NCBI GenBank assembly: GCA_027923505.1
Contig: BROI01000015.1
Location: forward strand, 186,001-250,000
Direction: 5' to 3'
Origin: Mayamaea pseudoterrestris
Taxonomy: Eukaryota; Bacillariophyta; Bacillariophyceae; Sellaphorales; Sellaphoraceae
DNA: 64,000 nt
Shown here: positions 1 through 8,968 of the stretch, in pieces
Numbering within the stretch: position 1 is the stretch's first letter
How the letters are laid out: every line of letters starts with the position of its first letter
Program-made: the position numbers and the translations under genes
Notes under the pieces: generated by a model
What the model was told of the DNA's origin: nothing
Databases searched by the model: none
The model's input: the letters and a program-made list of their open reading frames with translations, nothing else

Positions 1-48
1 GAATATAAAACTTATCATTATCGCACTTAAGCTTTTCGACACCAACCT

Positions 49-813
49 TTACCCCCTGTTCTTGTCGCTTTCGAGCAATGCCTTGATTTGCTTTTGCCAT
101 TCAACTTCCTCTTGCCGCATTTCCTTGTACTTTTCATCCACGGTGCGCCTCCAATCCTCCACATTGACGCCTTCACCAGCCCACGCTGGAACGTCATCGC
201 CGAGCCATCGCGTTAGAACAGGAACGCCAATATCTTTGCCTTGCTGCTGTCGCTCAGCAAGTAGCTTTAGCTTTTTCTTAAGTTTCTCTGTAATCACCAA
301 AGACCGATAGAAAGATGAGCAAACAAGTTCATGCCAGCAAACGTGGACATGCCATGCATGCGAACAAAAACACGTACTTTCACCTTCGACCCAACGATTA
401 GCTCCCTGTAGACCACCATCGGACAAAATTGAAGAGTCTCTTTCTGCAATTGGTGGCTTTTGATGTCCATGTTCGGCCCACCAGTCCATCATTTCCCTCT
501 CCAGTTCATGCTCGGCAGCCAGTGCAGCGTTGGCAACATGTTCGGCTTCACGCTTCAGCAGATTGTCGTTCGGAGTCACCCAGTATGTAATAGCTGTCAC
601 AATAAACGCAAGACTAATCTGTACGACAAAACGAAGATTGCTGGTGTTGGCGGCATTCTTTTTCTTCTCGTCAAAGTCACGATAATCCTTGTTGCGCCGC
701 AATCCTGCAGCTTGAACATGACTGTGAGAAGGTGATGGCTTCTCTCGTACAGAGTCCTCGCCAGAAGCGTTTCGTGCGCGCCGCATGAAATCGTTCAGGT
801 TTCTTTTGAGCAA
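49..813 (-). CDS. Hypothetical single-pass membrane protein
   Basis: I do not recognise this protein. The frame begins with a basic, Ser/Arg-rich stretch, then a hydrophobic segment at about residues 63-80 (FVVQISLAFIVTAITYWV) that looks like one membrane span. A charged helical region follows, rich in Glu, Lys and Trp near the end (WLGDDVPAW, DWRRTVDEKY). The middle of the open frame is Cys/His-rich and unlike the rest. It coincides with a likely 90-nt intron (GTACGT at 377, ending TTACAG at 288). Because 90 is a multiple of three and the intron has no stop, the frame stays open through it; spliced, the protein would be about 224 aa. The gene is divergent to the oxidoreductase-like gene at 1130. 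The small size, one span and charged C-terminal half could suit an organellar membrane protein, but no function can be given. Confidence 0.55.
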   Translation of the reverse strand: MLKRNLNDFMRRARNASGEDSVREKPSPSHSHVQAAGLRRNKDYRDFDEKKKNAANTSNLRFVVQISLAFIVTAITYWVTPNDNLLKREAEHVANAALAAEHELEREMMDWWAEHGHQKPPIAERDSSILSDGGLQGANRWVEGESTCFCSHAWHVHVCWHELVCSSFYRSLVITEKLKKKLKLLAERQQQGKDIGVPVLTRWLGDDVPAWAGEGVNVEDWRRTVDEKYKEMRQEEVEWQKQIKALLESDKNRG

Positions 814-1129
814 GCAGTTGTTGATTTAGATAGAACTGCGCGCTCTTTGAATGCAATGTAAGTCGCATCAAGAAATCTTGTGCACAACCTTTCGTCATTT
901 AGGTCATCGCTTGCCATCAGGCGATGCTTAAGTCAGTTAGTCGCAGCGTTACCCAGAATAGGCGACGCACCGGTACTTGTGTGACAGGGAAACGGACGAC
1001 CAAACTTCCGTCACAGAAATCGTCCGCAACAACCGCCGTATCTAATTGAGTGCACATGCAACGATAGATTCATATGATTTAGTTGTAAATTTGCTTTGAT
1101 AATACTCTGCATCCAAAGGAAACCCGCAA
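814..1129. other. Intergenic region between divergent genes
   Basis: About 316 bp separate the starts of two divergent genes, so this stretch should hold both promoters. I see no RNA gene, repeat or convincing motif in it. Short frames crossing it have no coding character. Confidence 0.5.
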
Positions 1130-2416
1130 ATGGCCGTAGGACCGACTCGTGAGGCCGTCCAGCAGCGTTTCAACTTTCCTCAACCTGACGCAGGGCATGC
1201 AACTGGGGTGACGAGATTTGCCGTTATGACAAGCGTAGCGCTGGTCGTCTCTGACTGTCACTTCGCGGATCGTACGGTCCGTCCGATGTCGAATCCTTGC
1301 ACTGGCTGCCGTCTTAGCTGCTTGGTTGTTTTGGACAGCGCTGAGAATCCATCGTCACGCGACGAAGCCGAAATATGGCTTAATGATCGAGTCCAAGACA
1401 TTGACAAGGTGACAATACTATTTGATAGAGAAGGGGGATTTGGTTCCATGTTGATGAATCCCAAGATTGATGCCGTATACATCATCACACCTCCAGCTTT
1501 GCAGCACGTCTGCGTCATGAAGTCGCTTGAAGCACGTAAGCATGTACTCGTCTTTGACGCAGTCTCTCAGCCCCTTGCCGAGTTTGTTCCGCAGCTTGAC
1601 TTAGCTGTAAGACAAAAGCGATTCCTTCAATCGAGTACCATGTTTGTTCACCATCATCGCGTCCAGACTTTTTTGGAATCGGTACGCGCTGATACCTTTG
1701 GAACAATCGAGTCCATCGATGTGGTGCTGTTGATTAATGAAGATGATCTAGCATTAATAGGAATTGATATGCCATTGGAGCCGGGGAACGGCTGCATTCG
1801 TCGACTCGGCCGCTTTGGTGTTCTCATGAGTCTTCTTCTGCTGACGCACACAACTGGAAGCCGACCAATTTCCGCACAAGTTTCCGAGTACGAGGGTCTG
1901 TCTGATATCCCCACGACGGCCAAGGGAAGTGTGACATTTTCGAATAACTGCAAGCTCCATTTCACCGTGTCATACTCGAATACGACGGCGCCAACTCGAC
2001 AGTTGCTGGAAGTGCGCTCAGCGGAGCGCTACGCTACCATGACGGACTTTGTGGTCCCGCACCCGGATGGCTTGGCGACTTATCGCATCTATGACTATAA
2101 GCGCGAGGAAGACTTACGGTACACGACGTTGGATGTCGTACGCGGCGAGTGTGTCGATGTGGCTTCGGGACCGCCGCAGGACGTCATGATGTGGAGACGA
2201 TTTTCGCGGCTTACGCGCCTAGTGGAACAACAAGGCTACTATGAAAGTAAGGAGGCTATTTCATCAATTGCGCTGTCCAACATATCGATTCAAACCAAAC
2301 AGGTACTTTTGGCGTTGGAGGAGAGTGTTGTCACTGGTTTGGAAGTGCCGATTGCGCTTCAAGATTTTGAGACAATGCGAGCACATCAGCGTCAGCCGAG
2401 ATTAGAAAGCTTTTAA
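1130..2416 (+). CDS. Gfo/Idh/MocA-like oxidoreductase homologue, probably non-canonical
   Basis: This 428-aa protein matches the general layout of NAD(P)-dependent Gfo/Idh/MocA oxidoreductases. The segment PKIDAVYIITPPALQHV is the typical end of the Rossmann half. KHVLVFDAV occupies the place of the usual KHVL-EKP motif. A C-terminal substrate-domain-like half ends with QTKQVLLALEES, as in the plant/bacterial dehydrogenase group. The glycine-rich nucleotide-binding loop expected near the N-terminus is not visible, and the catalytic Lys of EKP is absent (FDA instead). The family is therefore recognisable, but ordinary dehydrogenase activity is doubtful; it may be a pseudoenzyme or bind another ligand. 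No intron is needed. The ATG at 1130 has a favourable context (CAAATGG). It lies convergent and close to the dioxygenase gene on the other strand. Confidence 0.6.
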   Translation: MAVGPTREAVQQRFNFPQPDAGHATGVTRFAVMTSVALVVSDCHFADRTVRPMSNPCTGCRLSCLVVLDSAENPSSRDEAEIWLNDRVQDIDKVTILFDREGGFGSMLMNPKIDAVYIITPPALQHVCVMKSLEARKHVLVFDAVSQPLAEFVPQLDLAVRQKRFLQSSTMFVHHHRVQTFLESVRADTFGTIESIDVVLLINEDDLALIGIDMPLEPGNGCIRRLGRFGVLMSLLLLTHTTGSRPISAQVSEYEGLSDIPTTAKGSVTFSNNCKLHFTVSYSNTTAPTRQLLEVRSAERYATMTDFVVPHPDGLATYRIYDYKREEDLRYTTLDVVRGECVDVASGPPQDVMMWRRFSRLTRLVEQQGYYESKEAISSIALSNISIQTKQVLLALEESVVTGLEVPIALQDFETMRAHQRQPRLESF

Positions 2417-2460
2417 ACATTTTATATATATGAAGACATGTTGTATGTATGCATGAGAAA

Positions 2461-3345
2461 TTACAGATTTCTTATCTGATTGTAGAATCGCATCGACCAG
2501 TTGTCATACCCTTCCAGTATGACAAACGCCACTATTATGTATCGCTTTCCCGATGTAATGCCATGCCCACCATGCAGCAGCGCTGACGCATGGCTCACCA
2601 TGTGCCCTTGCTCCACCTTGATGGCTCCATCATTCTCACGGAGACTGGCAAACCATGTGCCACCTCCTTCATATTCGTCGGCAGGATTAAGCGCAATGTT
2701 AAACGAAACAACGGATCCATCGCGGTGCGGCTTGAGCTCCGTCTGACCACCCAGTGCATCGTACTTGACAACAAACCCATCAACGACGCGCAAATTGCCA
2801 GCATCTGGCAAAGCGTCGGCAAACTGATGTCGCAGCATTGGATATATGCGTTCTTCCAGTGCAACCTTTAGTAGACTAAGTGTATCTGGGAGTTCAACGA
2901 GAGGAAGGTCCGTTGTAGGAAAATTTCCATGTCGATTTTTGGTCCATGCCATGATGGAGGCCACTCGCTCAGCTTCGCTAATAATGGATTGGCATTCAAG
3001 TGAAGTAAACAGCGGCTGCTTTGTCGTGTGGAGCAAATTGCTTTCTCGAAATGGAATGTAGGAATTATAATCATCTGATGTGAACTTCTTTTCATTAATA
3101 GTACACCTTCCTCTCTCCTCATTGGTTAGTAGGTAAAAATGTTTCGTTTGGGAGTAAGCGGGGACATGTAGTTCGGAAACGGATAGTCGCGTCGTGGACT
3201 GCCGTTTCGCCAAGCCCAATCTTGGCACAAGAACGTTCGAAGTTTCAAATCCCAATGAATGAGGTGAGCGAGCTCCCAGTGTTATCCATAGAATAGCCGC
3301 AAAATGGACATGTCGTTGGTGTTTTACTACCATGATGGGTGGCAA
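2461..3345 (-). CDS. 2-oxoglutarate/Fe(II) dioxygenase, prolyl 4-hydroxylase-like
   Basis: The C-terminal 170 residues of this 294-aa protein have the pattern of the 2OG-Fe(II) oxygenase superfamily. HRD (in LKPHRDGS) supplies the first His and the Asp. A downstream His in LLHGGHGI and the Arg of GKRYIIVAF would bind iron and 2-oxoglutarate respectively. FNIALN and GGGTWF are also typical of the double-stranded beta-helix core in P4H-type enzymes. Such enzymes hydroxylate prolyl or other side chains using O2 and 2-oxoglutarate. The N-terminus has a short hydrophobic stretch (FAAILWITLGA) after a basic start, so entry into the secretory pathway is possible. The substrate cannot be inferred. 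The gene is divergent to the HAD-type gene at 3618, with about 270 bp between the starts. Confidence 0.72.
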   Translation of the reverse strand: MPPIMVVKHQRHVHFAAILWITLGARSPHSLGFETSNVLVPRLGLAKRQSTTRLSVSELHVPAYSQTKHFYLLTNEERGRCTINEKKFTSDDYNSYIPFRESNLLHTTKQPLFTSLECQSIISEAERVASIMAWTKNRHGNFPTTDLPLVELPDTLSLLKVALEERIYPMLRHQFADALPDAGNLRVVDGFVVKYDALGGQTELKPHRDGSVVSFNIALNPADEYEGGGTWFASLRENDGAIKVEQGHMVSHASALLHGGHGITSGKRYIIVAFVILEGYDNWSMRFYNQIRNL

Positions 3346-3617
3346 GCTTGGAAGTGAGTGCGATATAGGTGTCGTGCGAGTGATGGAAGGATAAAAAGTG
3401 CGTCACAAAGTTCTTCAAAACGTCCTTGTGTCTGACGCTGGAAACGGATGCGATGGAAGGCGCGCCTTCCAACCCTGCCTGCCGCGAAAGCACACCATCG
3501 CGTTCCTCCTCCACCTATACCATAAAGTTAGGCCTACCGATAGTTCCGGCTTCGTGAGGTGGAGATATATTTTGTTGCCACTTCGTACAAGAGGCGTCGT
3601 AGAGCCATCGCTGGCAA

Positions 3618-4385
3618 ATGATTCACAGTCAATCGCGACGATGGTGGAGCCAAAGAAACAAGCAAGCCGTTTGCATCGCGTTCGGCATTAGCGCACTACT
3701 TATCATCGGTCTTTTCGTGACAACGAACCGACGACTTCAAAGAGATTTGAATCGAGCAAATGATCCTTGCTGGAGCGCAGTGAATCGCATCAAGAGAGGT
3801 AAATTGTTAGGATGTTAGGAACGTATTGCCGTTCTGCCATTCTGTTCTCTGCTCTTACTTTTATTATTCTTCCTTTACTTTTTAGCAAATGTGCAGCTCG
3901 TCGCGTTTGACTTTGACGCAACAATCATCGACATTCATACCGGCGGTCGCTGGAAAGGAACGGCTGCAGAGCTTTCTAAGCATGTTCGTCCCACCTTCCA
4001 GTGTTTTGTCAAGTACTGCCTCGAAGGAGGGATTCATGTTTCAGTTGCCACTTTTAGCACGCAGACTGAGCTCATTGCAGCTGTTCTAACCCATTCTATA
4101 GACCATACTGATGCAAACGCAATTCCTGTGTTTGGTGACGATGATCGATCAGAAGGAAAGCAGAGTCAACTGCTCTTATCGATGAACCATTTCAACCAGA
4201 TTCGATCGCAACGTAGCAATCCTATTACACCAGCGAATACGCTTCTTGTCGATGACGACTCTGATAATATACAAGCGGCAAAGGCCGATGGCTATAATAC
4301 GATGCACTTCCGCCCAGGAAGTTCTATTTTCACCTTGAACATGGCACGAGCAGCGGAGCCTGCACAACGTAAAGGTACAGCTTGA
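3618..4385 (+). CDS. Membrane-anchored HAD-superfamily phosphatase-like protein (two exons)
   Basis: Exon 1 is 3618-3798 and exon 2 is 3886-4385, separated by an 87-nt intron (gtaaat...tttag), giving 226 aa. Residues 18-36 are a hydrophobic span near the N-terminus (signal anchor). The HAD motif I Asp pair is in VAFDFDATI (D69 and D71), followed by IHTGGRW. The acidic motif IV is seen in LLVDDDSDNIQAAK, before the GYNTMHF stretch. HAD proteins transfer phosphate through the first Asp. The intron is well supported because motif I starts immediately after the splice, and the reading frame is exact (phase 1). A cap domain is small or missing, so a protein or small phosphoester substrate is possible. 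The membrane anchor suggests action at an organelle or ER membrane. The substrate is unknown. Confidence 0.68.
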
Positions 4386-4544
4386 TGAGAAGAGCGAGGG
4401 CATCGTTTTTAAGGTGCCACATTTACTGAGGTTGAAAATATATGGAATTGACGGGACGCCCAATCGACGTGCCGTCACTGTCAAGGTTGTCGAGCGGAGC
4501 TCAAGTCACGTGATCATAGTCATTGGCGGTGTTACACCTTTCGT

Positions 4545-5246
4545 TTATCGATCTCGCATCTGTCGGAGCTTGAACGGCGGAGGAGGAATTCCCACAATCC
4601 TTGGCTGTGGTTTTTTTGCGACGACGGGGCTTTGGTCCGATGATTCTGCGTGCGAAAGCGCTGCTGCAGCCTCGACAAACAGCTGTTCATCAGCTGACAT
4701 TTCTCGATACGCGCTGCTTTCTGTGCTTGCAAAAGCAGCGGGGGATTGTTCGCCGTATATAATCGTAGTCGGAGATTGACCTTTTGTCTGACATGTTATC
4801 CGCCTCGCAACGGCTTGGTTGAAAGGGAGCATGTTTACAAGCTGTGGTGGGCCAGCTAGGGGTCTGCCAGCAGGCGGAATCATGGATGGTTTGTTCGTCA
4901 CATTGCACGAATAAGTTTGTAAGGTTTGCATTGGCATGACGTGGCCGTGGCTCGTATCCGTGATCGATACTCCCGCAGTAGGAGTAGGAGAACTGAATCG
5001 GGCTGAATGTAATCCGGTAGATGTGTCACAGTTTTCCACGACAGTTGGAAATCCCGATATCAAGACGCTGTGCATCGGTAGGTGCAGTTTGTGGCGAGAA
5101 TCGATTATGCGACTCAAGTGAGCCCCTGAAGGTTCCTTCATTTGTTTTTGCAGCTGAAGCCCTGCATGCTTTGATTCAGTTGGTGGAGCGAATGCCCCGT
5201 CGAGCCTCATTGCTGTGCCAGTGGAGGTGTTAAAATGTATTTCCAT
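4545..5246 (-). CDS. Hypothetical low-complexity protein
   Basis: This is a 233-aa open frame without a recognised domain. It is rich in Ser, Thr, Pro and Ala and looks largely disordered. The C-terminus is proline-rich (GIPPPPFKLRQMRDR). No signal peptide, membrane span or catalytic motif is visible. It is convergent with the HAD-type gene upstream. The length exceeds the shadows around it and no better frame covers the region, which is the only support. It may be a lineage-specific regulatory protein or a chance frame. Confidence 0.35.
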   Translation of the reverse strand: MEIHFNTSTGTAMRLDGAFAPPTESKHAGLQLQKQMKEPSGAHLSRIIDSRHKLHLPMHSVLISGFPTVVENCDTSTGLHSARFSSPTPTAGVSITDTSHGHVMPMQTLQTYSCNVTNKPSMIPPAGRPLAGPPQLVNMLPFNQAVARRITCQTKGQSPTTIIYGEQSPAAFASTESSAYREMSADEQLFVEAAAALSHAESSDQSPVVAKKPQPRIVGIPPPPFKLRQMRDR

Positions 5247-6059
5247 TTGTATAGTCCTCTCAATTTAGAGAGAATTGCTGCTCGTGTGGGAGATTCGTGG
5301 CAAAACTCCTTCAAACTTCAGGCACCAAGCGACGGGGAGAATGGGAAGTGATGATTTTCCAATGACATACGCCATTGACCTTGCAAGGTTCAACGTCAGT
5401 CAATTCTTCGACTGATGATGCACTTTGCGCAGCTCCTCTGTTCGCAGCCACGACGAATCTTCCCAGAACACTATTGCCCTAGAAAGCTCGGCCGTGCTTT
5501 GTCATTCAATGACCTTGATATACTCGGAGTAGCCGTTTGCCGACACCCCGTATTAGGTGTCATTGGTTGTTATGAGTGATGTAATGCCGGGAAGTGCTGG
5601 AAGTTTGCAACAAAAACACCCGAAGATTGTGAACACCTGGCTGACACGTAGGTTAGGGTGCAGTTGGTTTGGCTAGCATCAAGAGTTGTACCAGTAGTTG
5701 CCTTTCAATTTTGAATACCTTTCCTTTAAACTACCGTATCATAACGTATAGGCCGTCGTAGGCGAGGAGCTTGACATACTATTGTAGCTATAATTGGTCG
5801 CAACAGCGAGTTCAAGTATGAGTTCCCTTCAACGAGAAGGCGGAGCTGCTTGGCTTGCCTTTGTACCGAAGTTGAATATCAAGTGTGGCTTATTTTGGCA
5901 ATACATTTCACATCTTGATGAGCGATGACTCTAAAGCACCCAGCAGACTCATGATGGGCATGGAAGACGCGTAATACCAAACCATCAACGATTCGTAGAG
6001 ACTACCTTGTACTCGTGCAGATTTCGTTGAAAGATAATTGGGTAACAATAGATCAGAAG
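5247..6059. other. Gene-free stretch
   Basis: About 810 bp contain no frame with coding character, no tRNA-like structure and no repeat that I can see. It carries the upstream region of the hypothetical gene ending at 5246 and the 3' flank of the gene at 6060-6953. Confidence 0.45.
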
Positions 6060-6953
6060 CTACAGTGTTCCGGCTTGCAACTTTTGAATGAACTTGCGTC
6101 TAGTATCAGCCAGCGACGCGATAATGTCGTTCGAAACGGCTTTGAGTACCGCCGCACTGCCTTGCTGTTGCATTTTCTCTTTCGTTGTGGGCAATATTTT
6201 AATCAGATTCGAGGGAAACACCACCCGTATTTGAAGTTTTATGTCGATTTGAAAGGTAAAAGCATCTTCGTCTTCCTTGACGATGGAGACGATGCTCGTG
6301 GCCGTAGCATCCCTCAAACTGTAGCGATCAGGATCAGGGTCGTCTTGATTAACCCCGGTAAGCTTGTTGTAAATCCAGACCATCGGAGGCGAACCTGAAA
6401 CTTTCTTTCTCTCCCCGATCAAGATGAACACGTACTCTGGCAAGCCATTTGCGTCCGTCCTCGTCTTGACTCCATTGAGGACGGTTGTTACTTGTCGGAG
6501 CCCCGGAAACTGTATTACTGCATCAGAAGCGAAAACTTCATCCTTCTCAGTGGGTAGAAAGACTGAATCATATGTAGAGTTCGCGTTGCCACAAGCATTG
6601 TGCCATAGCTCGAGTACGTCGGATGGCAGTGGAGTCGGATATCTATTCACCTCATTCTTTCCGCCCGCACCGATCAGGGATACTGGCGTACTTGGCGAGC
6701 TGAAGAAGTCCATAATCTGTTGTTGTGTACAACCTGAGATGGCGTCCGACTTGTACACAGAGTCCCCAGTGAAGACGAGGGTTTCCTTTGCGGCTTGTAA
6801 TGTTAAAGGTGTACTACCGTTAACGGCAGCAGTGGCGGACGTGCGTAGGGTGGCTGGATGGCTACGTGGGGATCGAATGAGAAAAGAATCGACTCTTCTG
6901 CCGAATGACATAACCACTGCAAGACATAGTGAAGTTATACGAAAGAAGATCAT
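6060..6953 (-). CDS. Plastid-targeted protein, possibly START-like (DUF1997-type)
   Basis: The 297-aa protein starts with a hydrophobic signal peptide and a likely cleavage site before phenylalanine (VDS|FLIRSP), followed by a Ser/Arg/Thr-rich transit-like stretch. This is the bipartite plastid presequence of stramenopiles. The mature part has the alternation of strands and the late motif FPSNLIKILP followed by a C-terminal helix, which resembles DUF1997-type SRPBCC/START-like proteins of cyanobacteria and plastids. In that fold a cavity binds a hydrophobic ligand. The family assignment is by eye only and should be held loosely; plastid targeting is the firmer statement. The gene is divergent to the photosystem gene at 7211. 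Confidence 0.5.
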   Translation of the reverse strand: MIFFRITSLCLAVVMSFGRRVDSFLIRSPRSHPATLRTSATAAVNGSTPLTLQAAKETLVFTGDSVYKSDAISGCTQQQIMDFFSSPSTPVSLIGAGGKNEVNRYPTPLPSDVLELWHNACGNANSTYDSVFLPTEKDEVFASDAVIQFPGLRQVTTVLNGVKTRTDANGLPEYVFILIGERKKVSGSPPMVWIYNKLTGVNQDDPDPDRYSLRDATATSIVSIVKEDEDAFTFQIDIKLQIRVVFPSNLIKILPTTKEKMQQQGSAAVLKAVSNDIIASLADTRRKFIQKLQAGTL

Positions 6954-7210
6954 AACGTAGCCGGTTGTAGTCTCTTTTGGTCGTCGCTGTGAGGTGTGGC
7001 CCCAAGGGAGAGGTAAAAGGGTCGAACGAACGAATGAATGAATTTGATTACGTCATTGAATCGGCTCGCTCGCTGCGCGGCAGATTTTTCGTTTCATCTT
7101 GAGGTGCGATCCTTTGACGATCGACGATGGGGAATTCCGCAAGAACAGTATGCATACACAATTGTCCAACGAGTCTTGGTCGATAGTAAAAACTACCACA
7201 AGATCTCGCA

Positions 7211-7886
7211 ATGATGAAAGCGAGATCTCTGCTTGTATCGTGTTTCGTTGCCGTCATTTTCGATTGTGCTGCCGATGCATTTCGCTTGACAACGCTGCAG
7301 CAGCCGCCATGTAGGCGGCAATTCGTCGAAGCTCTGGTCACGGCAGCAGGCGTTATGCCTATGGCATCCATTCTTAATCCTAAAATCGCATATGCTTCGG
7401 GCGGTGCTACAGCTGGAGGTGTCTACTTGTTGTCGGCGAAGCAACGTTACAACGATCGCGTCAAGGCAGGTATCAAGGGTTTTCTCGCGCTTGGACCAGA
7501 CATTGATACTGGAAACCTAAACAATATTCGACCATACTTTGCGCAGGAAGAGACTGGCAGTTGGAAGGACTTATCAACGGCTGGCTATCTTCTGGCTAAC
7601 GCATTTCGGCGCAATAGTACAGCATCACCTGATTCCCTGCCATCGGTCAAGGTAAGCGTGGTTGTCAATCTGAAATTGACAATGGCCATGTGCGATTTGC
7701 TAACTTCTATATATCCTTTTTCTTTCACTGTAGAAATGGAAGGCATTTGCTGCGCAAGTGGAGGCCTTGGTTAAGGCACTCAAAGGCAAGAACAGCGCCG
7801 CTGCTCAAGCTGCCTATCAGGCTGGAGTGGCTGCGTTAGATGACTACTTAACACTAGTAGAGTTGCCTCTGGCCAGAGACTTGTAG
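7211..7886 (+). CDS. Thylakoid lumenal photosystem II extrinsic protein, Psb31/PsbQ-like (two exons)
   Basis: Exon 1 is 7211-7651 and exon 2 is 7734-7886, with an 82-nt intron (gtaagc...ctgtag) in phase 0, giving 197 aa. Three targeting parts are seen in order: a signal peptide cut before phenylalanine (ADA|FRL), a short transit region, and a thylakoid transfer signal with a twin-arginine (CRRQFVEAL) ending AYA|S. The mature protein is about 130 aa and mainly helical (KQRYNDRVKAGIKGFLAL, then KAFAAQVEALVKAL and AAYQAGVAALDDYL). That matches the four-helix extrinsic subunits of the oxygen-evolving complex in red-lineage algae (PsbQ', Psb31). Such proteins sit on the lumenal face of photosystem II and stabilise the manganese cluster. 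The choice between Psb31 and another PsbQ relative needs an alignment. Confidence 0.62.
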
Positions 7887-8299
7887 TAGCGATGGACATG
7901 GAACAGACGATGTCTCCTTTCAGCAGCATGGTGTACTGCCGACAACAGACATGTCAAGTTTAACAATATTACATTTCACAATATAGCTAGGGATGCACAA
8001 TTATGCATATGCTTACGTTCATCTTGCTTGCAAATCAATTCTATCCGTTCATATGCATATACATACCGGCAGTTGCTTACAATCAATTACATTTATACAT
8101 GTGAAGAGATAGATAGCTAACATGTATTTCCCCTCTGCATAATGTTTGGGGTCGTATCCTGCATTGGAGCATATGAGAAAGATACCTTTCAATTATCGCC
8201 ACTTTGCACAAGTCGCACCGACATTTTCGCGAGTGCGTCCAGCGACCTGCCGCACCTCCACACACGCTGCACCAAGCAACGACACGACGACCTTGCGCA
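7887..8299. other. Intergenic region
   Basis: About 410 bp between two plus-strand genes. It should hold the 3' end of the photosystem gene and the promoter of the small gene at 8300. It is AT-rich around 7960-8110 with several TATGCATAT-like short palindromes, but nothing that I can name. Confidence 0.4.
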
Positions 8300-8788
8300 A
8301 TGTCTGTGAACATGGCCACTGAGAAGAAGATTGGAACCGAATCAAATCCAATGAATATTGCAACCATCTCTGCCGGTTTCGAAAAAGGTGACTTCCTCGT
8401 TCGCGAGGAGCAAGGAAACCGCGTCTACTTTGATTTCTTCGAGGAGGTGCGTTCATGGTTGCTTCCAATCCGAGTGGTCGAGATTGGGTTACTTCATGTA
8501 GTTCGTCTCTTATCTGACCAACGTTCCTCCTTCCCACAGGCTTTCAATTACATTTCCAACAAAGGATACTCGCGCATGTCGCGAGAGGATGAGAAGCATT
8601 GGGTTGATTTGATGAACGTCATTCATGACAGCGTCAAGGGAGGCATGAAATACAACACTGGAACGCTCCTCATGGTGCTCTCTCGACCTGTCTCGGAATC
8701 GCAAATCCACGCTGCCGAAAAGGCGGAGAAGCCACCGAAAAAAACCATGACTCCGTCCAAGGTTGATGCCAAGGTGCTCAATCCGTAA
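8300..8788 (+). CDS. Small conserved-looking protein of unknown function (two exons)
   Basis: Exon 1 is 8300-8446 and exon 2 is 8540-8788. The 93-nt intron (gtgcgt...cccacag) is a multiple of three and has no stop, so it is easily mistaken for coding sequence. The spliced product is 131 aa. The body (DFLVREEQGNRVYFDFFEE, then FNYISNKGYSRMSREDEKHW and NTGTLLMVLSRP) is compact and has the look of a conserved globular protein. The tail is Lys/Pro-rich (KPPKKTMTPSK). There is no targeting signal or membrane span. The ATG at 8300 is preferred over upstream in-frame options because the preceding residues look like untranslated leader. Function unknown. Confidence 0.55.
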   Translation: MSVNMATEKKIGTESNPMNIATISAGFEKGDFLVREEQGNRVYFDFFEEVRSWLLPIRVVEIGLLHVVRLLSDQRSSFPQAFNYISNKGYSRMSREDEKHWVDLMNVIHDSVKGGMKYNTGTLLMVLSRPVSESQIHAAEKAEKPPKKTMTPSKVDAKVLNP

Positions 8789-8968
8789 AACAGCGCACGT
8801 GAACAAGTACCAATGGTTAGAACGACTGTAACCACGGTAGGTGTCTGCAGCAGGGTCGTACTTCAATTAAGTTGACCGTTTCAGTTAAATATATAAAAGA
8901 AAGTGATGTTCATTGGTATGCTACAATAGCCCGCATACTTATTTTCTTTGTGACTATATCGCGTAGCG

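Noticed and set aside
4414-4779. 121-aa plus-strand frame
   Set aside because: It runs from the 3' end of the HAD-type gene into the antisense of the hypothetical gene at 4545. No domain and no codon support.
6424-6960. 178-aa plus-strand frame
   Set aside because: It is antisense to the plastid-targeted gene at 6060-6953, which has a presequence and better composition.
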